NCBI RefSeq assembly: GCF_047200635.1
Contig: NZ_JBJZOI010000015.1
Location: forward strand, 62,001-126,000
Direction: 5' to 3'
DNA: 64,000 nucleotides
Source: Saccharopolyspora_C sp047200635
GTDB lineage: Bacteria > Actinomycetota > Actinomycetes > Mycobacteriales > Pseudonocardiaceae
Below, piece after piece: positions 1-7,717 of this stretch (the stretch's first letter is position 1; the number at the start of each line of letters is the position of its first letter). Under the pieces are notes generated by a model that made no database searches, was not told the DNA's origin, and saw nothing but the letters and a program-made list of their open reading frames with translations. Made by a program: the position numbers and the translations under genes.

Positions 1-10
1 GATCCGCGGG

Positions 11-26
11 CCGCCTGACCAGGCGG
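11..26. terminator. Short hairpin just outside the left attachment site
   Basis: CCGCCT and AGGCGG form a 6-bp stem with a 4-nt loop. It lies immediately beyond the left copy of the tRNA 3' end. In the uninterrupted chromosome it would sit directly downstream of tRNA-Lys, so it may be that tRNA's original terminator, displaced 4.5 kb by the insertion. This is inference from position; there is no clear T-tract. Confidence 0.35.
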
Positions 27-28
27 AA

Positions 29-69
29 TGGTGGGGCGCCTGGGGATCGAACCCAGCGGTCACGGATTA
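29..69. repeat. Left attachment site (copy of tRNA-Lys 3' end)
   Basis: Positions 29-56 are identical to 4522-4549 (28 bp: CCA end, acceptor and T arm of tRNA-Lys read from the other strand). After four mismatches at 57-60, positions 61-69 again match 4554-4562, giving 37 of 41 identities without gaps. Beyond 69 the similarity stops, so no complete second tRNA can be folded here. It marks the distal end of the inserted element. Confidence 0.85.
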
Positions 70-1100
70 CCAATCGGCGTTTGCCGACACCTGACGCTGT
101 CCGCCGAAGTTCCCCACTACCAGGCGGGGTTGCAAACGCACATGCACACCAAAGCCGTCTTATCGCGTCCTTTTTCATTGTTTGGTGCGGGTAAGGTGTG
201 GGCCTCAAGATCACCTAGCGAACCAGAATCTTGCCCCTCACGGCTGAACCCTGCCTCCGGAGAGCGTTCCGGTCGCGGTGCCTACCTGCGGCACGGTTGG
301 TCACCAGCGCGGTAGCCAGCCGCGAAGCATCGGTCAGTTGTCGTCGTCTTGAGTCGCCTGCGGGCCTCATGTGCCCCGGACCCCTGGACTGCGGGCACAG
401 GCAGGAGGAACGCCCTCGGCGACCCGAGAACCCGCTGATCCCGTATGTAAGATCATCAACGCTTGCCGTCGTCCGGCTATTACCTGCCCTCACTTGCAGC
501 ACGGACATCGGAAAAAAATAGGCCTTAACGGTTGTCACCGTCTGACGTCGGTTGAGGTCCATAAGTGGCAATCTCGGGTCTGCACCGAGATACGTTCACG
601 AACCCTCAACCCACGGAATCGATGTGACGCCTGCGGTCGCCCGACAACGGCGATAGCACCGTGCCGTTCGCTCATACAAACGCTCGGCGTCAATCTTCGT
701 CCGCTGTCGTTTGACGTCGTTTGGTGGACCTAAGTGCCCCGGGTTCCACCCGACACAGAGCTGTCAGTTCGGGCAGCCGCCGAGTCCCCGGAGGCGAAGC
801 TCCGAAGCGCGCACATCCTTGGGACTCGGGCCCCGGCATATGCGCACCCATGACATCGGTGGCTGGCCGACTCACCGGATCGGGTGAGATCGCCTCAAAT
901 TCGGATGTCGAGGGACCTCGCCGTCACAGCACTCGTGTATTACTCGCTTTCGTGCACCACGCATATACCTAGCCGACTTTCACACTTCAAGGAAAGCTAC
1001 ATCAGATCTATCCGCAAGCCCGATACAGGACACCTAATCCAGAGTGCTAAGCTTGAAGCAAGTTGAATCAAATGTTCCTCGAAGCAGAAGGCGAACGTGG
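70..1100. other. Left part of the element, no gene recognised
   Basis: About 1 kb with intermediate GC. Short open frames exist on both strands (for example 215-571 minus and 371-733 plus), but none has a convincing ribosome-binding site, codon bias or recognisable motif. The AT-richer stretch around 930-1090 is the likely promoter region of the methyltransferase that follows. No controller-protein gene is visible. Confidence 0.5.
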
Positions 1101-2189
1101 ATGACAAACAGGGCCGCCGATCTAGCCAAGATTCGCCAGGCGTTAGATTTCGCGATCGCGGACGAAAACAATAATGCAATCATCACCCAGGGCGACAGTC
1201 TTGATCAGCTAAAATTCCTACCCGATTCCTCGGTTTCGCTCATCCTTACGGATCCTCCTTACCACTCCACCAAGAAGGCCAACATCCGCGGCGACCGTTC
1301 GTTTGAAGAAGACGAAAACTTCCTCGAGTGGATAGAGAAGTTCGCTTCCGAATGGAAGCGCGTACTTAAGATGAGCGGAACGGTATACGTATTCTGCTCG
1401 TCCCAGATGTCGGCACGTCTTGAAGTTCTCCTTTCGAAATATTTCCGCCCCATTGCACAAATTACCTGGACAAAACCAAATGAGCCTGGATACGACGGCT
1501 GGAAAGGGAAGATGAAAAAGGAAGCGCTTCGCACGTGGTACCCACATTCTGAACGAATTATCATGCTCGAACACGGCGCGTACGGATCATGGGAAGCATA
1601 CCGTCGTTCGCCACTCGGGGAGTATCTTCTGGAGTGCAGGAAAAACGCGGGAATGTCGATGATTCATCTGACCGAACTGATTGGCGAGTACGGTCGAGTA
1701 AACCGTGGTGGCGCCGTCGCAAACTGGGAAGCTGGACGGAACATCCCTAGCCCAGAACAGTACACCAAACTCGCAACAGCACTGGAAGCGACGGGAAAAG
1801 TCGGAAAGATGCTCGACTATGAGGATTTAGTTCGTCCTATGCAAGTAAACAAAGACGTTGAGTTCACCGATGTCTGGGATTTTATGAGCGTCCGCCCGTT
1901 CGCCGGAAAACATCCTGCGGAGAAACCTCAAGATATGTTGATGCATATGATCCGATCTTCGAGTTATCCCGGCGATATTGTGCTTGATTGCTTCGCCGGT
2001 TCGGGATCGACCGGTGTTGCGGCTGTGCGTCTAGGAAGGCGCTCTGTGTGTATGGAACTCGACGAGGACTGGGTGAAGCGGGCGGCTCACGAGATCACCA
2101 ATGCCAAGATCGACGATCAGTACCAAGAGCCGCGCCGCATACACCACATGAGCAAACGAGAACTAGCCCTCGACAGCTTGTTCGACTGA
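1101..2189 (+). CDS. Type II beta-class DNA methyltransferase (N6_N4_Mtase) with embedded XRE-like HTH
   Basis: SAM-dependent methylation of adenine N6 (or cytosine N4) in a specific DNA site. The protein has 362 residues. The catalytic motif IV, LTDPPY, is at 50-54, and the SAM-binding motif I, DCFAGSGSTG, is at about 296-305. Motif IV before motif I is the beta-class order. Between them, where the target-recognition region should be, residues 173-232 look like an XRE-type helix-turn-helix (GEYLLECRKNAGMS, then AVANWEAGRNIPSPEQY). I chose the ATG at 1101 because AGAAGG lies 9 nt upstream; an in-frame GTG at 1044 would add 19 residues. TTA leucine codons at 1143 and 1827 and low GC mark it as foreign. 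Its 3' end overlaps the convergent endonuclease gene by 27 bp, so the two form a restriction-modification pair. Confidence 0.88.
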   Translation: MTNRAADLAKIRQALDFAIADENNNAIITQGDSLDQLKFLPDSSVSLILTDPPYHSTKKANIRGDRSFEEDENFLEWIEKFASEWKRVLKMSGTVYVFCSSQMSARLEVLLSKYFRPIAQITWTKPNEPGYDGWKGKMKKEALRTWYPHSERIIMLEHGAYGSWEAYRRSPLGEYLLECRKNAGMSMIHLTELIGEYGRVNRGGAVANWEAGRNIPSPEQYTKLATALEATGKVGKMLDYEDLVRPMQVNKDVEFTDVWDFMSVRPFAGKHPAEKPQDMLMHMIRSSSYPGDIVLDCFAGSGSTGVAAVRLGRRSVCMELDEDWVKRAAHEITNAKIDDQYQEPRRIHHMSKRELALDSLFD

Positions 2190-3212
2190 ATGCTTCGCTT
2201 CATCCATAGTTTCGTCTTGCGGTTGATTGTCGAGCACGCTCTTCATCCATTTGAGAGTGGGAATAATACCAGCGTCTTTAGCAACAACATTGCAGAAATG
2301 ATGCCCCCAGCCGAGATTGTACGATTTATGGAGCAAATTTCCAACTCGGAGTTCCTGAATGTGAAATAGGCTGATTTCGGTGGTTGTGAGGTCGTATGTT
2401 TCGCGACCATCTGCCTGCTTTGATCGTTTGAAGAAATCGGTTGCGGAGATCCTCTCCAGGCACAGTGGACAGACGGTGTTCGACTCTCGGTCTATCATTC
2501 GAACGGTCTGTAGTCGTTCAATGTTGAGAAGACCCCGCTGTCGGGCTTCTTCTAATTGATGCCCTTTCCGCAAGCTGACATCGATTGGTGACATGTTCTC
2601 GTCAATCATTACTTCTTCGGCATCGTAACAATGCCAGAGCATGGCCTCTAACTGTAACTCTGCGTCAGCCATTGTCTGCGACGAAGCATACTCGTAAACC
2701 CGAATTCCTGCGCCGCGAGTTTTGTTACTATTGAAGCCCTCTTCTATAGAAGTAGCACCATCCGAGACTGTAGCGTGAATCCGGGCGCAATAGGTTCCCC
2801 CCACGGGATTCTCTCGCGAGTTTGCCGGGGTGAACTCTTTTCCGTTCGAAAGTACTCCTCCTTTGGGACTATAAACCTCCCAGTCCTGTCTACGTTGAAA
2901 AAAGATCACGGCATTAGTTCCGATTTCGATGCCCTCGGCCGCGAGTTCTTCGTCTGCATTGGGGTTCTCGAAATACCACGATGGGCTAACTAGTACACAG
3001 AACCCCTTTTCGTACTCTTCAGTTTCATCGTCCGGAAACTTGCAGAGACTCCATGATTCCCAGTTGATTAGCACCCGGTTATTTCTGCTGACTCGATTCT
3101 GGAAAAGTTCGCGGTTACTTGCCCCTCTGGTGTAGTTGACTTTGTCCAATTTGCTACGTACGAGTTGCGGGAGGTGCGGCAACTTTACTTTCGCGGGCCG
3201 TGAAGGCGACAT
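2163..3212 (-). CDS. HNH-type type II restriction endonuclease, partner of the methyltransferase
   Basis: The protein has 349 residues and is predicted to cut unmethylated sites protected by the neighbouring methyltransferase. The C-terminal part carries a beta-beta-alpha-metal (HNH) nuclease signature: CPLC at 248-251, FHIQEL with H284, H295, then YNLGWGHHFCN with N299, H304/H305 and C307. The order H, N, H matches the catalytic triad, with cysteines positioned for zinc. The N-terminal half, rich in charged and aromatic residues, presumably recognises DNA. The layout reminds me of the BstXI-type endonuclease family, but I cannot confirm that name. The gene starts at ATG 3212; a GGAG sits too close (1 nt) to be a normal ribosome-binding site, so initiation may be weak. 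Foreign composition, same as the methyltransferase. Confidence 0.75.
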   Translation of the reverse strand: MSPSRPAKVKLPHLPQLVRSKLDKVNYTRGASNRELFQNRVSRNNRVLINWESWSLCKFPDDETEEYEKGFCVLVSPSWYFENPNADEELAAEGIEIGTNAVIFFQRRQDWEVYSPKGGVLSNGKEFTPANSRENPVGGTYCARIHATVSDGATSIEEGFNSNKTRGAGIRVYEYASSQTMADAELQLEAMLWHCYDAEEVMIDENMSPIDVSLRKGHQLEEARQRGLLNIERLQTVRMIDRESNTVCPLCLERISATDFFKRSKQADGRETYDLTTTEISLFHIQELRVGNLLHKSYNLGWGHHFCNVVAKDAGIIPTLKWMKSVLDNQPQDETMDEAKHSVEQAVEG

Positions 3213-3599
3213 GCTCCAATAGTATCCATTGATAGTCGCACGGTAATCGACAGTGTCATCACTTAGCGTCTGCTGTCGACTCGGTAGTCTGAGTAGCTAT
3301 GCCCCAGCCACAAGCAGGCGACCACCTTGGTGCCGATGGGGGCTCGCCAGCCGGACCACTGAAGGTGACCGGCTCGGCAACGCGCCCAGCACTGTTTATC
3401 AAGGCTCGCCCAGGAGCGAACATGTCCGACGGGGCCTGGTTGCTATTCACGTCCTTCGACTTCTCGGCGGCCCTCCGCTGGTTCCTGGCCGCCTGCCTTC
3501 CGCTTCGCGCTCAGGTCGTCGGGCGACGCGCCGGGACCGGCCGCCAGGCCGCACGCCCGGCCGGCGGCCGACCTGGCCCGAGCTCGCATACCGCGGCAG
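3213..3599. other. Degenerate stretch upstream of the integrase remnant
   Basis: Composition switches here from about half GC to very high GC, roughly at 3290-3460. An open frame runs from 3299 into the integrase, but its first roughly 100 codons do not resemble an integrase arm-binding or core-binding domain. The N-terminal part of the integrase therefore seems to be deleted or scrambled. Nothing else is recognised. Confidence 0.5.
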
Positions 3600-4454
3600 G
3601 CGGCCCCGCAGGGGCCGCCCTTGACCGCCACGTGCTTCCCGCACTCGCGGAACTCCGCGTTCGGGAGGTCACGGTGCCCCGCGTTGACGCCTTCTTGATC
3701 ACACTCCGCCAGAACACGGGCACGGCTACCGCGAAGACCGCTCGAACGATCGTCTCCAACGTGTTGGGCCTGGCCGTCCGGCATGGCGCTTTGGGTGCCA
3801 ACCCGACCCGCGAAACGACACGGATCGAGGGTGGTCGGCGAAAGACTCCGCGTGCGCTGACCTTGGAGGAACGTCAGCTTTGGCTGGCCCAGCTCGAAGC
3901 CGATGAGGTCGCTTCTCGGAAAGATCTGCCGGACCTGTCCCGCTTCATGCTCGCCACCGGAGTCCGCATCGGTGAGGCGCTGGCCGCGTGCTGGCCCGAT
4001 CTCGACCTGACGGCCGGAACGGTCGCGGTGAACTTCACCGTGGCTCGGCGGAGGGGGAAGGGGTTGATTCGCAAGCCCACCAAAACCAGCGCGGGGGAAC
4101 GGACGCTGCCCCTCTTGGGCCGTCGACATGCTCCGGCGGCGCTACTACCTCGCCGAGGACAAAGACGGGCCGATCTTCCCGGACAGCATCGGCGGACTCC
4201 GCGACCCGTCGAACACTCTTCGCGATCTCCGCGACGCCCGCGGAAGCGAAGGATTCGCGTGGGTGACCTCACACGTGTTCCGGAAGACCGCGGCGACCAT
4301 CCTGGACGAAGCGGGGCTGACTCCGCGGCTCGTTGCCGACCAGCTCGGCCACTCGCGGCCGTAGCTCACCCAGGACGTCTACATGGCTCGGAAGACGGTC
4401 AGCCGAGACGCGGCGACCGCGCTCGAAGCCGCCTTCGCTAAAGAGTCACAGTAG
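3600..4454 (+). pseudogene. Tyrosine recombinase (integrase) pseudogene of the tRNA-Lys element
   Basis: Catalytic residues of a phage-type integrase are readable but in broken frames. Part one, 3627-4108, encodes DRHVLPALAELRV, then the first catalytic arginine in FMLATGVRIGEAL, and ends near GERTLPL. One extra C in the run 4109-4112 shifts the frame; removing it joins TLP to SWAVDMLRRR. Part two carries SHVFRKT (His-x-x-Arg) and QLGHSRP. A TAG at 4362-4364 then replaces a codon that is normally serine. After it, LTQDVYMARK holds the nucleophilic tyrosine, and the remnant ends at a TAG at 4452-4454. The N-terminal domain is missing. Relatives are integrases of actinomycete integrative elements of the pSAM2/pSE101 kind. 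Its site next to tRNA-Lys explains the duplicated tRNA end. Confidence 0.85.
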
Positions 4455-4521
4455 TTTCATGTGGGTTCTGTGTGGATGCGATCTTGATCCGAGAACCGAA
4501 CGACACTCTGACCTGCGGTGT

Positions 4522-4562
4522 TGGTGGGGCGCCTGGGGATCGAACCCAGAACCCACGGATTA
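4522..4562. repeat. Right attachment site inside tRNA-Lys
   Basis: This is the element-proximal copy of the 41-bp repeat at 29-69. It spans the CCA end to the anticodon loop of the intact tRNA-Lys gene, so insertion restored a complete tRNA. Confidence 0.85.
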
Positions 4563-4597
4563 AAAGTCCGTTGCTCTGCCAGTTGAGCTAACGCCCC
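4522..4597 (-). tRNA. tRNA-Lys(UUU)
   Basis: The minus strand starts GGGGCGUUAGCUC and ends GCGCCCC-A followed by an encoded CCA (4522-4524). The anticodon arm is ACGGA-CUUUUAA-UCCGU, giving anticodon UUU. The T arm CUGGG-UUCGAUC-CCCAG and the 7-bp acceptor stem close correctly (one G-U pair). It is the integration target of the element to its left. Confidence 0.96.
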
Positions 4598-4711
4598 GCC
4601 GAGTCAGCGTACAAGGGCGCGGTGATCTCGTGCGACGCCGGGCTCAGGCCGGTGCGGGGGCACGGGGACGGCGAGCGGGGGTGCGGCATCAGGGACAATG
4701 ACGGAGTGACC

Positions 4712-5872
4712 GTGCTCGATTCGATGGTGCCGACCGCTGGACGCCCGCCGCAGACCTCGTTGCGGATCGGGCCGCACGCGGTGGATCCGCCGGTGGTGCT
4801 CGCGCCGATGGCCGGGATCACGAACGTGGCGTTCCGCCGGTTGTGCCGGGAGTACGGCGCCGGGCTCTACGTCTGCGAGATGATCACCAGCCGGGCGCTG
4901 GTGGAGCGGCATCCGCAGACCATGCAGATGATCACGTTCGACGCCGATGAGCGGCCCCGGTCGATGCAGCTGTACGGGGTCGATCCGGTGACGATGGGGC
5001 AGGCCGTCCGGATGATCGTGGACGAGGACCTGGCCGATCACGTGGACATGAACTTCGGCTGCCCGGTGCCGAAGGTCACCCGGAAGGGCGGGGGCTCCGC
5101 GCTGCCCTACAAGCGGCGGCTGTTCGAGGACATCGTCACCGCTGCCGTGCGCGCCGCCGAGCCCGCGGGCATCCCGGTGACCGTGAAGTTCCGCATCGGC
5201 ATCGACGACGAGCACCTCACCTACCTGGACGCGGGCCGGATCGCGGAGGCCTCGGGGGCGGCGGCGGTGGCGCTGCACGCGCGGACCGCGGCGCAGCGCT
5301 ACTCGGGGACCGCCGACTGGTCGACGATCACCCGCTTGAAGGAGACCGTCCGCAGCATCCCGGTGCTGGGCAACGGCGACATCTTCAGCGCCGACGACGC
5401 CTTGCGGATGCGTGCCGAGACCGGATGCGACGGCGTCGTCGTCGGCCGCGGCTGCCTGGGACGGCCGTGGCTGTTCCGCGACCTGCAGGCCGCGTTCGCG
5501 GGTCGCGAGATCCCGCCGGGCCCGAACCTCGGCGAGGTCTGCCGGGTGCTGCGCCGGCACGGCGAACTGCTGAGCGAGCACATGGGCGAGCAGAAGGGCG
5601 TTCGCGACCTGCGCAAGCACATGGCGCAGTACCTGCGCGGCTTCCCCGTCGGCTCCGACCTGCGGCAGCGGTTCGGGATGGTGTCCACCCTCGCGGAGCT
5701 CGACGACCTGCTGGCCGACCTGGACCCGGACGTGCCGTTCCCCTCCGAAGCCGAAGGCCCTCGCGGGCGGCAGGGATCCGCGGGCAAGGTCGTGCTGCCG
5801 GAGGGCTGGCTCGACGACCCCGAAGACCGCTGCGTCCCCGCCGGCGCCGAGGTCGACCACAGCGGCGGCTGA
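4712..5872 (+). CDS. dusB: tRNA-dihydrouridine synthase, DusB family
   Basis: A flavoenzyme that reduces uridine to dihydrouridine in the D-loop of tRNA using FMN and NADPH. A TIM barrel occupies most of the 386 residues: LAPMAGITN near the start binds FMN, NFGCPVPKV holds the catalytic cysteine, then HARTAAQRYSG, GNGDI and GRGCLGRPW follow, and a C-terminal helical tRNA-binding domain ends the protein. The GTG at 4712 has GGAG 5 nt upstream; GTG 4706 or ATG 4724 are alternatives. It is the first chromosomal gene after the tRNA-Lys element. A lipoprotein gene follows after 7 bp. Rv0823c holds the same place in mycobacteria. Confidence 0.93.
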   Translation: MLDSMVPTAGRPPQTSLRIGPHAVDPPVVLAPMAGITNVAFRRLCREYGAGLYVCEMITSRALVERHPQTMQMITFDADERPRSMQLYGVDPVTMGQAVRMIVDEDLADHVDMNFGCPVPKVTRKGGGSALPYKRRLFEDIVTAAVRAAEPAGIPVTVKFRIGIDDEHLTYLDAGRIAEASGAAAVALHARTAAQRYSGTADWSTITRLKETVRSIPVLGNGDIFSADDALRMRAETGCDGVVVGRGCLGRPWLFRDLQAAFAGREIPPGPNLGEVCRVLRRHGELLSEHMGEQKGVRDLRKHMAQYLRGFPVGSDLRQRFGMVSTLAELDDLLADLDPDVPFPSEAEGPRGRQGSAGKVVLPEGWLDDPEDRCVPAGAEVDHSGG

Positions 5873-5879
5873 CGCGGGG

Positions 5880-6305
5880 ATGCGCAGCGCACTCCTGTGC
5901 CTCGCGGCGTGCGCGCTGGCGAGTTGTGCCAGCGCGCCGCAAGCGCCGACGTGGCCGCAGCAGGTCCGCGCGCACTTCGACGCGAACAACGCCGCGGCGC
6001 GGGCGGGGGCCTCGCGGCAGCAGGACTTCTTCGCCCGCACCCAGCACCCCGACTACCGGGACCTCACGTGCGAACTCGACGGGCTCACCGTGGAGCTGGA
6101 CCCGGCGCTGAGCACGCTGCGCCGCGATCCCGGCTTCGCCCCGGACCGCACCGGGCCCCCGCGCGGCGAGATCTGGGCGGTGGGCGTGGAAGTAACGGTC
6201 CGCGAGCGGGGCGCGATCATCGGCAGGCAGATCGGAACGCAGCACCTGGTGCTGCTCGACGGGCGGGTGCACGGGTTCGCGCCCTGCCCCGGCGAGGCCC
6301 CATGA
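5880..6305 (+). CDS. Small lipoprotein of unknown function
   Basis: The protein has 141 residues. The N-terminus MRSALLCLAACALASC is a lipoprotein signal peptide with lipobox LASC, so the mature protein should be anchored on the outer face of the membrane through Cys16. The remainder has no recognised domain; two further cysteines (TCEL and APCPG) could form a disulfide. It starts 7 bp after dusB behind a GGGG stretch and is probably co-transcribed with it. Confidence 0.7.
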   Translation: MRSALLCLAACALASCASAPQAPTWPQQVRAHFDANNAAARAGASRQQDFFARTQHPDYRDLTCELDGLTVELDPALSTLRRDPGFAPDRTGPPRGEIWAVGVEVTVRERGAIIGRQIGTQHLVLLDGRVHGFAPCPGEAP

Positions 6306-6567
6306 CCCGGACGGAGAACCACGACGTGCGCAGCCGTGACCGGGAACACGCCCCCACCTGTTCGTCCGTGCGGGTGGGGAGGCACCGTTTCGCTTCCACC
6401 CGATCTCCTGGCCCGGTACACACCAAGACAGCCCGGCTACGTGAGACGCACTCACCAATTCGGAGCAAAGGCTGGTAAGCCGGATGAGCGAATTCCCGAG
6501 TACGCGCGTCCCGGCGCCTCAAGCGACCCGCCGGAGCCGACGACACCACGGACGGGAGGTGACAGCG

Positions 6568-7458
6568 ATGACCGGATTGCGCGACGGTGTCGCCGGACCC
6601 GAACCGCTGCGCGAAGACGTCGCGCGCTCGCTGTGCCCCGCGCCGGCACCACCACCGGACCTCGGCCCCCGGCGCACGCGCCACGACCTCGCCAACGAGG
6701 GCGGGATGGTGGAGCTGCACGAGTCGATCGCCGCACTGCTCGCCTCCCGCGGCCAGTGGCGACAGGCCTACCACCACCTGCGCTCCGCCCTGGACCTCCT
6801 CTCCACCGAGGACACGCCGCGAGTCCCGGAGCAGCTGCGGCACGAGGTGAACCGGCTGCGCCGCGAGCACGCCGAGGCGCGCGAGCAGAGCCTGCGGGAC
6901 AGCCTCACCGCCAGCTACAACCGCCGCTACCTGGACGAGCGCCTCGCCGACCTGCTGGCCGTGGACGGCACCGGCGGACTCGCCGTCGGGCTGGTCGACC
7001 TGGACTGGTTCAAGCAGGTCAACGACACCTACGGGCACCTGCTGGGGGACCGGGTGCTGCAGCGGGTCGTGGAGCTGCTGCAGGAGGCGCTGCCCTCCGG
7101 TTCGTTCTGCGCGCGCTACGGCGGCGAGGAGTTCGTGCTCGTGCTGCCGACCATCGACGCCGCCCGGGCGGTCGCGGTGTGCGAGGCGGCCCGCATCCGC
7201 ATCGAGCGGTACCCGTGGACCCAGCTCGCCCCGGGGCTGCGGGTGACCGTGAGCATCGGCATGGCGCACGAGACGGGGACCGGCCAGCACGCCTCCCCGG
7301 CCGCGACGGCCGAGCAGCAGCTGATCGGGGCGGACGCGCTGCTGTACGCGGCGAAGCAGTCCGGGCGCAACGCCGTCGCGTACCGCTCGGCGAGCGAGGT
7401 CCGCATCGCGGGCCTGGGCGAGGAACGCCGGACCGGAGCCAGGTTGCTCGGTTACTGA
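6568..7458 (+). CDS. Diguanylate cyclase (GGDEF domain)
   Basis: Synthesises cyclic di-GMP from two GTP. The protein has 296 residues. The N-terminal 125 residues are largely helical (region ESIAALLASRGQWRQAY resembles a short TPR or coiled-coil sensor), followed by RDSLTASYNRRYLDE and a GGDEF domain at about 130-290 with the active-site motif YGGEEF near 185-189. Metal-binding and GTP-binding residues (VDLDWFKQVND) are present, so it should be active; an RxxD inhibitory site is not seen just upstream of the motif. No transmembrane segment is visible, so it is cytoplasmic. The start at ATG 6568 has GGGAGGTG 5 nt upstream; the longer frame from 6484 lacks one. Confidence 0.9.
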   Translation: MTGLRDGVAGPEPLREDVARSLCPAPAPPPDLGPRRTRHDLANEGGMVELHESIAALLASRGQWRQAYHHLRSALDLLSTEDTPRVPEQLRHEVNRLRREHAEAREQSLRDSLTASYNRRYLDERLADLLAVDGTGGLAVGLVDLDWFKQVNDTYGHLLGDRVLQRVVELLQEALPSGSFCARYGGEEFVLVLPTIDAARAVAVCEAARIRIERYPWTQLAPGLRVTVSIGMAHETGTGQHASPAATAEQQLIGADALLYAAKQSGRNAVAYRSASEVRIAGLGEERRTGARLLGY

Positions 7459-7717
7459 CGGCGATCGCATTCGAACGTGAAGTGCCTACTGACGGTGTAT
7501 GCGCCGGTCAGTCCATGTCACACGGCTGGCCGCTGATGCAGGCATTCACAGGGAATCGTGCACTGATTGTGAAGAAATTGTCGCCCACTATCGTCAGTTC
7601 GGGCGTCCGGCCGTACTATCTCGGAAGCGTTGAGCGATAGGACTTCGGGGAGTCGACCGCTGACGCCCAGTACCGAACGACGACACCATCGACTTCGACG
7701 GTGGGGAGGGACCACGG

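Larger units (their letters stand above)
29..4562. mobile_element. Small integrative element (remnant) in tRNA-Lys carrying a restriction-modification pair
   Basis: The element is bounded by a duplicated tRNA 3' segment (29-69 and 4522-4562). It holds, left to right, about 1 kb without a recognisable gene, a DNA methyltransferase, a convergent HNH endonuclease, and a broken tyrosine integrase next to the intact tRNA. An integrase beside the tRNA whose 3' end is duplicated is the standard layout of actinomycete integrative elements. The restriction-modification part has roughly 50 percent GC and TTA leucine codons, against about 70 percent or more in the flanking chromosome. No replication or transfer gene is visible, so it is either a decayed larger element or a minimal one. 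It can no longer excise by itself, because the integrase carries a frameshift and a stop. Confidence 0.8.

Noticed and set aside
29..233. tmRNA-like sequence on the minus strand (GGGGC at 233 and a T arm with CCA at 29)
   Set aside because: The length is only about 205 nt, no ALAA-type tag with stop can be read, and the T-arm end is explained by duplication of tRNA-Lys during integration.
884..1066. Small ORF upstream of the methyltransferase as a possible controller (C) protein
   Set aside because: No helix-turn-helix pattern, no ribosome-binding site, and it overlaps the likely promoter.
4604..6040. 478-codon frame opposite dusB
   Set aside because: Shadow of dusB and the lipoprotein gene; no recognisable domain or start signal.
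6306..6567. c-di-GMP riboswitch before the diguanylate cyclase
   Set aside because: A GCAAAGGC-like string occurs, but the GEMM core sequence and helices are not present.
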